NCBI RefSeq assembly: GCF_020882245.1
Contig: NC_083598.1
Location: 49,575,858-49,639,857 of the forward strand
From: Rhopalosiphum padi
Taxonomy: Eukaryota > Arthropoda > Insecta > Hemiptera > Aphididae
Direction of reading: 5' to 3'
Length of the DNA stretch: 64,000 nt
Positions 54,101 through 64,000 of the stretch are shown one piece after another. Position 1 is the first letter of the stretch. Each line of letters opens with the position of its first letter. The notes below the pieces were generated by a model. The model was given only the letters and a program-made list of their open reading frames with translations. It had not been told where the DNA came from and did not search any database. Both the position numbers and the translations under genes were made by a program.

Positions 54101-55630
54101 ATCTCTTATTCGTTTGGAAATGACTACACGTCAAAAATTTAAAACATTTCAATTTGTTATCCTTTGTTTTCCATGGCTAATTTTATGTTGCATGTTTTCA
54201 CGTTGATGACAAACCATCAAAAGCTCGTTCATTTTTACACGTCAGCGAATGACGAAAACATTGTTCATTTAATCAAATTAGAATTTAAACAAAATAAACT
54301 TTATTTTTATCAGTATCGAGATTCAACACTTATTTACATACTTAACAATATTAACGTTATTAGGAATATAACTGACAAAGAAATTATTAGAGGTTTTTTT
54401 CTTTGTTTTCTATTATTTAATAAAAATAATAAAAATTGTCGAAATCTGATTAATATATAATTGGCAAGGCGCTCATTTTCTGAAATGACACACGGATGCA
54501 TTTTATACGCACAACGAAGTGCGTGAGAACAAATGTACTACTTTTTATAATTATGTACTTATGTATAACATAATAATATAAAAAATACATTGTTTATATA
54601 AAATATATGCAACATAATTATAAAAACAATTTTATTAGTACAATAGTATAATTTGTTATTACATTTAGACACATATTTTTACCATTTTATTATCGTTATC
54701 TATTTCAGAGTCCAATGGTAAGATAATTTAACTTGTATATGTATATTGATAACCAACCTAATCTAACCTTATGAGGCACCTATACATCATTAATTTGACA
54801 GATAGTTTATTTGGAGTTGGGATAGGTAATAGACTCACACATTTTTATAACCATAATTAAGATTGTGGTATCATTTTCATCAACTTATTGCTTTATTTTC
54901 TTGCAAAGTAAGTAATACAATATTTACATGGGTGTGTAGTAATGATTATTAATCTATAAACTCTTCAAGTAAATTTTAAAAATTTAAATAAATTAGGTAT
55001 AAATATCTCATTAGATACAACTTATAGTTAATTGATTGATCTTCCCATTACTTATTTGATTTATATATCATTATTCTATCATTTTAATATATGATTTAAA
55101 TTCTATATCATAAAGAAAGTAATGCATTTAGTAAAAATCAATACATTCCTAACGAAATGAAAAATATTATACCTGGTAAATTATTATTAAATTGGACATA
55201 GGTATAATATGCAAGCATAATATGTTTCACTCATTGTGAAGTGTGAATTGTTGTGTAGATTAATTATCCTGTTTTAGTCCGCTGTCAATGGTTATTTTTT
55301 TATATTACTCCTAAATTTTGAAGTCATCTATTGTTTTAATTCAAACTATTATTTTTATTGCTTATTAGATTCATTACTATTAACTTTAACTTTTATTACT
55401 ATTTATAATTGTATATTTTTAATTTGCGATTACAAAAATCTGAATTATTACTGTGCCTATAACTAAAAACTTTTTGATTAATTTTATTTTACTTGACATA
55501 ACAAAAAGAAAAAAAGAGGCAATAATTAAAATTTTTTTTTGTCTTAGATATACCAGAATTTAGTGTATTGAAATGGTGCGTTGCAAATGCTGAACCCGAA
55601 GTTATAGAGATAATGACAGTGATGAATTAA
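39111..55630 (+). CDS. gene C: secreted multi-microexon protein, bicycle-like effector candidate (250 aa, 23 exons)
   Basis: Exons: 39111-39192, 40075-40083, 40511-40519, 40845-40871, 40996-41037, 42395-42457, 42639-42689, 42865-42891, 43899-43955, 44145-44183, 44917-44925, 46138-46173, 47523-47534, 49196-49204, 49437-49445, 49894-49902, 51119-51142, 51361-51402, 51994-52011, 52143-52172, 52783-52839, 54709-54717, 55548-55630. The total is 753 nt, TAA stop, no internal stop. It is the closest relative of gene B. Differences are an added second 9-nt exon at the 5' end, exon 8 shortened from 63 to 27 nt, and a final exon with four more codons. The residues after the signal peptide (DKLS) and the C-terminal exon (KWCVANAEPEV) differ sharply from B although the flanking introns are nearly the same. 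The C...Y...C modules, uniform junction phase and GC donor of the 24-nt exon are all kept. Bicycle-like effector is inference. Confidence 0.85.
39860..40620 (+). repeat. local tandem duplication that adds a 9-nt exon in gene C
   Basis: Two similar blocks each contain a CTTTTATTAAAT-like or CTTCTATTAAAT-like lead, ATT triplets, a T-rich acceptor, a 9-nt exon and a GTAAGA donor, then TTTATATTAGTTAA or TCATATTAGTTAA. The exons are AAGAAGGAA (40075-40083) and AATGCTCAA (40511-40519). Genes B and D have one block. The first exon has no Cys; the second encodes the conserved Cys. Confidence 0.7.
45619..45627 (+). pseudogene. dead copy of the 9-nt exon (GCGGATAAAC-type) in gene C
   Basis: Block 45291-45760 duplicates the region around exon 11 (44917-44925). 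At 45611-45633 the acceptor ATTTCAG is kept, but the donor GTGAGT has become TTAAGT, so this second copy cannot splice normally. Confidence 0.6.
46298..46850. mobile_element. hAT-type MITE in gene C (orthologue of 8699-9237)
   Basis: CAGTGTTTCTCC at the left, GGGAAACACTA at the right, with decayed flanking duplications CTATAGAG / CCATAAAG. Its interior differs from that in gene A and matches the remnant in gene B. Confidence 0.65.
46892..47294. mobile_element. fold-back MITE in gene C (orthologue of 9273-10101)
   Basis: Same arms as in gene B (GGTCCAGGTAGATAAATGG and CTTCTTGGACC), about 400 bp long. Confidence 0.65.
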
Positions 55631-57589
55631 AGTCCCTTATCTGTTTTTTACAATAGTGAATAGTAAGATTTCTTTGGGTTATATTCACAGAAAATATGTA
55701 TTATCAAACTAATCACCCATAAAATGCACTGGCATATGTTATACACTTATAGACGCTTACATAGTAATAATCATATTGTCATGCTATAATTTGTATTTTT
55801 AAATAATTATACTGTTACTTATAAAAAAAATAAATAATTTATAAATATTTGTATGTTTATGTATCTTTACATATTATTCTTATAATAAATTATTAATAAT
55901 AAAATTATCATCAATAAATTAACATTATTATTGTGACTTAAAATATTATTTTAAATAAAAAGTGTAGGTAAGACTTAAACCTTAATATTAAAAATATCAG
56001 TGGTGCCCTAGGTATGTAAGTGATAAAATTATACATGTACAATAACTATACAATAATTACCCACCTTCACAACCTTTACAATTTATCTAACCAATGTTCA
56101 GAAAGATGTATCAAGTAAGTTTTTAATTTATTATCATAATAGGTATATGTTTTCTGTTTTATTACGTGTTACCAATAAATCTTTTTAGTTTTCTAACGAC
56201 TTTTAATGTCATTACATGCTAATTTACATGAGTTAGCATAAAAATATGACAACTTTACATTCAAATTATTTTTAAATGTATCAGATAAATGATAATTGAT
56301 GTTCTCTATGTCGTTTAATTTGATGGTGGATTTTCGAGCTGATTAGCATATAGAGGTTTAAACACTTTAAACCAATAAAATACGTAATTTTTTTCAATAA
56401 ATAATGAAATTTTTTTTTATAGTTTATTGTATTTTGAAATGTTATAAGTTGATTTTTAAATATACAAATAAATAATATATAAAAAATTACGAGCCAAATT
56501 AAGATGGCAAACATCATTAATATTTCTAAAAGTGAGAATGGTAGGAGGAATAATAATACTTTGTATTTAATTTTACTTTTCTATGCGCTTAAATTTAGTT
56601 CATAACTCAGAGAATAAGTATTAGTAAATAACGATTTTTCAAATTAAATTTGTGCTTACCTTTATTGAATAATGATTTTTGAGATTATTAGAAATTCGGC
56701 AAAGGAATTAGGAGGACTTATGATATTTAAGATCTAACTGTTTGCATTATCTTTATGGTCGGAACGAGTGGAGTGTACTTAAATGTACACCAAGAACTCT
56801 TCAAATACTGAAAAGATAGCTTTTGTTTTAATTTCAAACAAGTTCTATTAAATGAAAGCCTACCATTCCAAGCTCTCCAAGCATCGATAATTTTTAGGTA
56901 AAACAAGGTTACTGCGAGGAAAATAATATTATACTCGTTATAAACATGTAGGAAAATACCTAAGATTGATTAATTTAGTATAAAGGCCAAGTAAACACAG
57001 CGCCGTAATAACTAAATATTGCAGCCTGGCGAAACTTCAAAATGCATTTTTATGTATTTTGATTTATAAGAAATTTTGAAGCCATGTTTTTGGATTATTT
57101 AAAAATAAATTAGGTACATAGTTATTAATAATAATTATTTTTTAATTATAAAGACCTAACGAATTATTATGAATAAAATAATTAGTTGATAACGTGATAA
57201 AAAAATGTTATTTTTTGTTTAAAAATTAAACATCGAAGTTTAAATGAACAATTAAAAAAAAAAATCGATTTGGACCATTATTATTTATTACTAATCAAAA
57301 AGTTATTCCATACAAAAAAAACACATTAATAGTCAATACAACCTTATAAAATACTTTTCTATGCACTTAAATTTAGTTCATAACTGAGAGAATAAGTATT
57401 AGTAAATAACGATTCCTCAAATTAAATTTGACCTTACCTTTATCGAATAATGATTTTTGAATATAATCATTGTTGTTTGTCAAAGATATCATCGTTGTAG
57501 AATTAATTATTTGTATCGATTCAATAAGAATAAAAATATTTGGATGTTTAATCCTAACAATATTTTGAAATTAACAGTGAAAAATAAAT
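55631..57589. other. intergenic DNA between genes C and D
   Basis: Near-identical to 36398-38350, including the 3' end region, the 111-bp direct repeat pair and a minus-strand open frame of 78 codons that differs by two residues from its copy. No supported gene. Confidence 0.5.
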
Positions 57590-58239
57590 GAATAAGTGAT
57601 ATATTGGATATAAGTTCACGGTTCGATATGGTTTCTAAAACCATTCAACTTCAAGTCATACCTACTTAGGATAAGCAATTTGGCAATATTTTATAAAGCA
57701 ACTTTTGATATAAATCTTCAGTTCACGTGAGTCTCAACATTTATTGTAAACAATCAACTCTTGTCGTAGCAGATGGACAAATTCCATTAGTATACATTTT
57801 TGTATTATACCACTTGACGATTTTGACTGTTCTCGTAAACTATGTACATAAGCCAAAATTACATTCAAGCTCATAACATATAGCATACATAATCATGAAT
57901 AAACTATCAGATTGTGGTTTATAGGTTAGGAACTGTGCGTTACTTTCTTTTAGGTAATGGATTATATTCCTGTAGCTGTTAGGAGTGTCTGCTCGGATTT
58001 TAAGGTTGATTTGCACGATAAATTATCTGGAGCGGTGACCTCATCTATTTATACAATAGTTGTTGAAACAGACATATTTGTAGTAGTATGTTATATACAT
58101 TATGATGATCGAAATATTTACATAGATGTTAATAAATAAACAAATAATTTATTTTGTACGTATTCAAAAAATATTCATACTCTATTCTTTGCAAAACGAG
58201 TTGTATGTTTGGTTCGTTGTACTTATTTTAACATTCATT
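57590..58239 (+). promoter_or_regulatory. conserved 5' flank of gene D
   Basis: Same block as before B and C, but it lacks 10 bp (GTGAGTAGAG) right after the MDYIPV...FK segment at 57957. The donor-like site is lost and the small frame runs on for 60 codons to 58139. The loss lies between short AGGT repeats, as replication slippage would give. Confidence 0.5.
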
Positions 58240-61200
58240 ATGATTTTTTATAAAGTGTTAACAATTTTGGCATTAACTTTGATATTTATAATACAATATA
58301 ACATTGCTGCCCCCCTTGCCGGTAATGATGATATGAACATTATATTTTTTATAAAATAAATATTGATATAATATTATTTTTAAAATATATATTATGTATA
58401 ATATATATTTATACATAATATTATAATGAATAATTAAATTTTACCTATATTCTGTAATAGCATTGATTAAATATACGTAAATATAAGTATATTTAACAGT
58501 TACATTATTTGTATATGTGTGAATTATAATAATATGATTTTATATAATTAAGTCCGATAAACAATTTTAAGAACCTAAATAAATAGTAGAATGAAAAAAA
58601 CAAATAAAATTTTAATAATAATATTTGGTAAGAATTGACTACAATTCCAAAAATATTTTCATTAAATATTAAGGTGAAATAATATAACTTGTGAGACATG
58701 GTTTATTATAACTGACCTAATTAAAAGTGATGTTTCGTTAAAATAATAAAAAAATAAGATAATCAACACGTAATATTCCAAATTGATCATGTAAAAATAT
58801 TCAATTATATTCATTCATATCTCATTTTTTTTTTTTATCTTTCTCCTTTTAAAACACACCTTTGGCATTAGTAATCATTTCTATTATATAAAGTTGATCT
58901 CATATAAAAGTATTTAAAAAAATATATTTTTATATACGATAAGCATCATACAACCATATTAATTAAAACATTTTCACCTACGTATATATTTATTCAATTA
59001 CATAAATCATTTTTTAATGTTATACTTTTATTAAATACAGCTATTATTATTATTATTATTTTTAGAATGCTTAAGTAAGAGAGTTTATATTAGTTAATAA
59101 TACATTTTAAGATCGATTTATACAATATAACCATGATTAAATATCTAATTTTTTTTGTTATCATCTGTTTCCTTTTAAAACACACCTATGGTATTAGTTA
59201 TATTACCAGAGTTGAAATTATCTTTATTTATTGACTTAATAACAGTTTTCACAACTAATTTCTTTCATTTAATTTTATATTCGCCAATATTGTACATCTA
59301 ATATTTATAATATGACTAACAGGAGAATTAACGAAAAATGGGCTTAAGCGTAAGTAGTTTTATGTTTATGCTATGAACAAATTTTAATCCACCAATTTTT
59401 TAAAACGACGTGTCTGTTGTTTTACTCATTATTTTGAATATAATAAACGTGTGATATATTATTATTTGCATAGATAAAGATGGTGTATTCAACTACTTTT
59501 ATGTAATGCAATTTGGTAAGTAATTTATAGCATTGTTTCAAAATGTATTATATAATGCTATAAAGTTATAAAATATTTAAAAAAATGAACAAAATAATTG
59601 AAATATAATATAATAATGAACACAATTTAAAATTAATTACAAAATAATAAACGTATACCTATTATGTAAAAAAAATACGCATACTATTTTCTTTTTTTCA
59701 TGCTTTTATCCATTCCTGTAATTCAATTATTTTTGTTGATTATGTTCAATCTCATCGGTGTTTAAAACATTCATTTTTTTTAGTCCCTATACAACTTAAA
59801 ACGAAAAATTAAAAAAAAAACATTTGAAACCGCAATAACGTTAAACATTAACATTTTATAGCGTTTAAATAATTGGTAACGTAAATAAGATATATATTTT
59901 TATAAGTTGACTAATTTAAAGTAATAATAATCTATGAATATATCTATAAATATATCTATAAGGTACATGGAAGGCACCGAGTGGTAGATATGTCAGTCAG
60001 ATAGACCATGTCCTGATTAATACTAGGTTCAGAAATTGTATGCATGATATAAAAACAGTCAGAGGAGCTGACTGCGACTCAGACCACTACCTAGTTAAAG
60101 GAAAACTGAAGGTGAAACTCAAGAAACTGACATCTAAAAAAGGAACGTTAGTGGACAAATATGACGTGAATAAGCTATAAGATACTAATATATGTAGAAA
60201 TTTCAAGCAAAAATTACATGAAACAATGAACAGTTTAAACATAAATCAAGAAGAGACAATTGATGCTAAATGGAAAGCGGTTAAGGATGCTATAAAAACG
60301 GCCACAGTCACAGTAATAGGCAAACAAAACAGGACAAGGAAACCGTGGTTCAACAACTCCTGCAAGGAAGCATTTAATAGAAGGAAAGAAGCCAGGACTC
60401 AAATGCTCAACAATCCCTATAATAGAGAGAAAGTGATGGCATACAAAGAATGTCAAAAGGAAGCAAATAATATATTTAGATATGAAAAACGGAAATATAC
60501 AAAAGATGTATTAGAGGAAGCCGAAATTGATCACAAAGTAAATAGAACTCGACAATTATACCAGAAGATAAATTCAATTAGAGGAGGGTACAAAAAACAT
60601 GAAAAGTTCCTTAAAAATGACGATGGTTCCCTTGTGACAGAACAAGACAAGGTATTGGAAAAATGGAGACAATATTTTGGATTATTACTTAATTGCGAAA
60701 ACCCAGTCAATACATTTGCATGGATGCCAATGGAACCTAATGATACTGATTGTCCGCCTCCAAGCAAAGAGGAAATATTACAACAACTTAATAGGCTAAA
60801 AAACCACAAAACTCCTGGGGAGGACGGGATCCAAGGAAAAGTACTAAAGAACCTGGATGACGGAACAATAAATAGAATGCATAGTATTATAGAGAGTATC
60901 TGGCATGAAGAAAGGCTTCCGGAGGATTGGGGCACCGCATTAGTATGTCCTATTCACAAAAAAAATGATCCACAAGAATGTAGTAATTATAGGGGTATAG
61001 CATTACTAGATACAACGTATAAGGTCCTAGGATATTGTATACTGGATAGAGTAAGGCCAATAGCAGAGACTTTACTAGGAGACTATCAGGGAGGTTTTAG
61101 GCCGAATAGATCTACAACGGATCAGATTTTCGTAATAAGACAGATCCTCCAAAAAAGTTGGGAGTATAATAAGGATGTACACATATTGTTTGTAGATTTT

Positions 61201-64000
61201 AAAAATGCTTATGATTCTATTCATAGAGAAAGCTTTATAAATATACTCAAAGAATTTAGATTCCCAAGTAAAATTGTAAGCCTCATTGGAGCCAGCATCA
61301 ACCAGGCGGATATAAAGGTTAAGATAGCGAACACAACATCTCAGCCTGTGAGGGTGACGACAGGTCTCCGGCAAGGGGATGCGCTTTCCCCAGTGTTGTT
61401 TAACCTGGTACTGGTAAAAATAGTACGAGAAATGAACGTTTCAGAAGGAATTGCGCTGGGACAAATAACAATAGGACTTTTAGCATACGCGGACGATATA
61501 GCTCTCTTAGGAGATGATATTGAGACGATAAAAAGGCTGGGAAAAAAACTTATAAAGGCTGCAGAGAAAGTGGGATTATCCGTTAACGATGATAAGACAG
61601 AATACTTAATTGTTAGCCGAAATAGCAGAAATTACAGACTAGGACAACATATTGAATTAGAAGGACATATTTTTAAGAAAGTCTCACAATTTAAGTATCT
61701 CGGATCTATTATTACTCAAGACAATGAACTTAAAACAGAGGTGTCGTCGAGAATACAACTAGCTAATAAGGGATACTATGGATTAGAAAAAGTACTGAAA
61801 TCTAGGACCCTCTCTAAAAATTTGAAAATAAGAATGTACATGACATTATTACGACCTATTGTCATGTACGGAACTGAGACGTGGGCACTGAGAAAAGCCG
61901 AAGAACAGAGACTAGGAGTATTCGAAAGAAAGGTTTTAAGAAAAATATATGGACCGGTCTTTGATAACCAAACAAATGAATGGAGGAAATTGCATAATTA
62001 TAAAATTCAAATGCAGTTTCAGAGGCCTGATATAATTAAGGAGATAACAAAAAGAAGACTCATGTGGGGAGGTCATGCCTGGCGTAAGCAAGGATCTCTT
62101 GTTAGGCTGGTAATAGAGGAAGAGCCTATAGGGAAAAGACCTTTAGGAAGACCCAGGTTAAGGTGGGAAGACTGTGTAAAAAAGGACATAAAATCGATAG
62201 GACCAGGAATCAGATGGAGAGAAGTTGCAGAGGACAGGGACAGATGGCAAGATTTGTTTATAGCGGCATGGTCTTAAAGGCCGAAGCCAATAGAGAAGAA
62301 GAAGAATAATCTATAAATAGTAAATATATTGTATGTCCTACGTTATTTTCAACGTAGTCAAAATGATATTTTTATAGTAGAAAATATTTTTAAATAATTT
62401 GAAAACTTGGCAATTAAATTATTTTAAATAACAATTTATAATAAGTCAATATGTTTCAAAAGTAACTAAATACGTTTTATACTAATGGTGACTATACATT
62501 CGATTTTGTTATTTTCCCTATTATCTCAACCTATCACTAATAATATTCACTATTCATGTTATTTGCCAATTTGTTCAATAATTATATTTCCGATAGTTTT
62601 TGGTCCATATTTATACATTTTATACACATAAAAATAGAACTAAGTAAAAAATATTTTTCGTTGTTATTGCTAACTTTAAGTAACCATCAAGAGTGCTGAG
62701 AAATATCGTAAACATATTTTGCGGATCCATCAAAATGAATAGCTTAATAGTAGTTAAAAAAAATATATAGTTTTTATATCTATACAACTACTTTTCACAA
62801 ACGTTGTTGCAAATATAGATGATGTCATTGTAAAAAATGTAAACATTGCTCACATTGTTGTCATAGTACAATAATCATCGTTAGAAATACCGTGATGACT
62901 AACAATCGCTTACCAACAACAGTTGTTCAAGCGTTACAGCATAGAAAATTTCATCAATTGCTCTCATAACCTTTATTTTATTTAAATAATGAATGTATAT
63001 ATATATATATATATATGCTAATGTGAACATATACAATATATATAGATAATTTCATCGACCGTAGTATTTTCATAAAATGCAGTTTTCAATGCATTATAGA
63101 TTTACCGATGATATCACCTGATATTTATAGTTTAAACACTGTATCATCGTCTATATATTATAAATAATAATACGTTATGAAAACATTTTTTATACATAAA
63201 TTATGAATTACTTAATAGGTATGAGATTGATTGTAATTTATTAATTATTGCAGAAACTGTAGAAGACCTCCAAAGAGTTAAAGACACTTTAATTACAGAT
63301 CAATCTAAAGTAATAGGTAAAATCTTACATTTATTATCGTGAACTATGTTGTATGTTTAATTATTAAACTATTTTATGTTATTAATTAAGCTTTTAAGTT
63401 TTATCACTATGACCTATAGCTTAAATACATGCTTATGTATATATATATAAAAAAAATACGTATACCAGTGATTTTAATAAAAAGTTAACTATTGCAGAAA
63501 ACGTAAGTTCTTATATTTATTGTTGTGAAATACGTTTTATATATTTTAACTAATAAACTATCATGCGTTTTAATTAAACATTTTGATTTTTCACTATGAC
63601 CTATACTTTTAATGTGTGCTAATGTATACATATAAATATGTAAGTTATTGATTTTAATAAAAAATTAATTATCGCAGAAAATGAAGATCAAGATAAAATT
63701 GACTGTAAGTTTTTAGATTGCATGCTATAATATTATAATAATTAATCATATATAATTAATATATTTATTTAATATATATTATTATATCAAATTATTTTTT
63801 TCAGAACATTCTAAACGATATATTATATAATGTACAGCTTATAACAAATAGAATAAATATTTAGTAGGACAAAGTATAAGAGTAAACTAAAAGTATCCAA
63901 TCATAAATACAAACAACATTACAGTACAATACTATAATACATACTTAAAATTATGTTTAATTAAGTGATGACGGTGGTTGAATTACTAAAAATATTATGA
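58240..64000 (+). CDS. gene D (5' part): secreted multi-microexon protein, bicycle-like, LINE-interrupted, possibly impaired
   Basis: Exons seen: 58240-58321 (signal peptide MIFYKVLTILALTLIFIIQ, then YNIAAPLA), 59066-59074, 59323-59349, 59474-59515, 63254-63316, a 5-nt remnant at 63498-63502 and 63678-63704. The gene runs off the window. Intron 4 has grown to about 3.7 kb through a LINE at 59936-62304. The sixth exon, 51 nt in B and C, is reduced to AAAAC; including it would shift the frame, while skipping it would keep the frame because all exons have matching phases. An upstream in-frame ATG at 58126 exists, but the start at 58240 matches A, B and C and begins the signal peptide. The copy may be functional with the exon skipped, or be decaying; the 3' half is not visible. 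Confidence 0.72.
59962..60180 (+). pseudogene. C-terminal end of the LINE endonuclease domain, closed by a stop
   Basis: In the same frame as the reverse transcriptase, this piece encodes GTWKAPSGRYVSQIDHVLI and RGADCDSDHYLV, the last conserved blocks of the AP-type endonuclease, including the SDH motif. The frame then hits TAA at 60178-60180, 45 nt before the next ATG. In an intact element this would be one continuous protein; here the N-terminal endonuclease is missing and a single stop separates the rest. Confidence 0.8.
60226..62277 (+). CDS. LINE reverse transcriptase (683 aa from first Met after a stop)
   Basis: This is the longest open frame in the window. It would copy the element's RNA into DNA at a nicked target. 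Visible blocks in order: a basic linker at about 25-115, HKTPGEDGIQGKVLKNL (about residue 196), CSNYRGIALLDTTYKVLGY (about 256), DYQGGFRPNRSTTDQIF (about 286), FVDFKNAYDS with catalytic Asp324, TGLRQGDALSPVLFNLVL (about 383) and YADD at 421-424 (61486-61497) with the catalytic Asp pair. The C-terminal region has the RRLMWGGHAWRK and GKRPLGRPRLRWEDC signatures of insect LINEs. All catalytic residues are present and no frame break occurs, so the copy is young. It lacks its endonuclease N-terminus, so on its own it is probably immobile. Its base composition is clearly less AT-rich than its surroundings. Confidence 0.93.
   Translation: MNSLNINQEETIDAKWKAVKDAIKTATVTVIGKQNRTRKPWFNNSCKEAFNRRKEARTQMLNNPYNREKVMAYKECQKEANNIFRYEKRKYTKDVLEEAEIDHKVNRTRQLYQKINSIRGGYKKHEKFLKNDDGSLVTEQDKVLEKWRQYFGLLLNCENPVNTFAWMPMEPNDTDCPPPSKEEILQQLNRLKNHKTPGEDGIQGKVLKNLDDGTINRMHSIIESIWHEERLPEDWGTALVCPIHKKNDPQECSNYRGIALLDTTYKVLGYCILDRVRPIAETLLGDYQGGFRPNRSTTDQIFVIRQILQKSWEYNKDVHILFVDFKNAYDSIHRESFINILKEFRFPSKIVSLIGASINQADIKVKIANTTSQPVRVTTGLRQGDALSPVLFNLVLVKIVREMNVSEGIALGQITIGLLAYADDIALLGDDIETIKRLGKKLIKAAEKVGLSVNDDKTEYLIVSRNSRNYRLGQHIELEGHIFKKVSQFKYLGSIITQDNELKTEVSSRIQLANKGYYGLEKVLKSRTLSKNLKIRMYMTLLRPIVMYGTETWALRKAEEQRLGVFERKVLRKIYGPVFDNQTNEWRKLHNYKIQMQFQRPDIIKEITKRRLMWGGHAWRKQGSLVRLVIEEEPIGKRPLGRPRLRWEDCVKKDIKSIGPGIRWREVAEDRDRWQDLFIAAWS
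63498..63502 (+). pseudogene. eroded exon 6 of gene D (5 nt left of 51)
   Basis: Between an intact acceptor (ACTATTGCAG) and an intact donor (GTAAGTTC) only AAAAC remains. In genes B and C the same splice sites enclose 51 nt (24551-24601 and 42639-42689). The 46-nt loss is not a multiple of three. Confidence 0.75.

Larger units (their letters stand above)
59936..62304 (+). mobile_element. 5'-truncated LINE (RTE-like non-LTR retrotransposon) in intron 4 of gene D
   Basis: The insert is flanked by AATAATCTAT at 59926-59935 and 62305-62314; gene B has this sequence once at the same place (near 23347). The 5' junction has filler made of repeated AATATATCTATA, common at truncated insertions. The body encodes the end of an AP-endonuclease followed by reverse transcriptase, and ends with a very short 3' UTR and a GAAGAAGAAGAA tail. 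One fused EN-RT frame with a short simple-repeat tail suggests an RTE-like clade; exact clade not tested. It lies in the same direction as the host gene and is absent from B and C, so it is recent. Confidence 0.88.
20805..64000 (+). repeat. tandem segmental duplication containing genes B, C and D
   Basis: Long stretches of B, C and D, introns and intergenic DNA included, are nearly identical by eye. Examples are 28000-35000 against 47000-54000, and 36860-39250 against 56100-58380. The distance between start codons is 17,448 bp (B to C) and 19,129 bp (C to D). Unit length differs through local insertions, deletions and a LINE. Gene A belongs to the same family but is much more diverged, so it is an older copy. 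Confidence 0.9.

Noticed and set aside
60235..61374. Minus-strand open frames of 73-134 codons
   Set aside because: They are shadows of the LINE reverse transcriptase on the + strand.

Overview
The window is very AT-rich eukaryotic DNA and looks like an insect, most probably an aphid. There are almost no long open reading frames. The single exception is the reverse transcriptase of a LINE at 60226-62277. The real genes are broken into very small exons spread over 15-17 kb each, and the introns carry hAT-type MITEs and retroposons. No bacterial genes, rRNA, tRNA or CRISPR were seen.

The main content is a head-to-tail array of four related genes on the + strand: gene A (3681-20024, 21 exons, 233 aa), gene B (21663-36397, 22 exons, 255 aa), gene C (39111-55630, 23 exons, 250 aa) and the 5' part of gene D (58240 to beyond 64000). 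I rebuilt them by hand from acceptor and donor sites conserved between copies. Each begins with a signal-peptide exon of 76-82 nt. The internal exons are 9-63 nt long, and every one starts with two bases that finish a split codon and ends with one base that opens the next, so each has a length divisible by three. A, B and C each read through from ATG to stop with no internal stop codon. The predicted secreted proteins contain two Cys...Tyr...Cys modules. This matches what is known of aphid 'bicycle' salivary effector genes (secreted, many microexons of uniform phase, two CYC motifs). That family assignment is inference and no search was run.

Layout: 1-3.5 kb is a nest of fold-back MITEs. Gene A occupies 3.7-20.0 kb, with a dead hAT transposase, hAT MITEs and a retroposon in its introns. 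B, C and D lie in a younger tandem segmental duplication (about 20.8 kb to the window end; spacing of start codons 17.4 and 19.1 kb). Their introns and intergenic DNA are nearly identical, while several exons differ strongly and mostly at amino-acid-changing positions. D carries a 5'-truncated LINE in intron 4 and one exon eroded to 5 nt. D also looks like a mosaic of B and C.

If the assignment is right, the locus is an expanding effector cluster. Local duplication makes new copies and new exons, phase-matched exons can be gained or lost without breaking the frame, and the secreted product changes faster than its introns.
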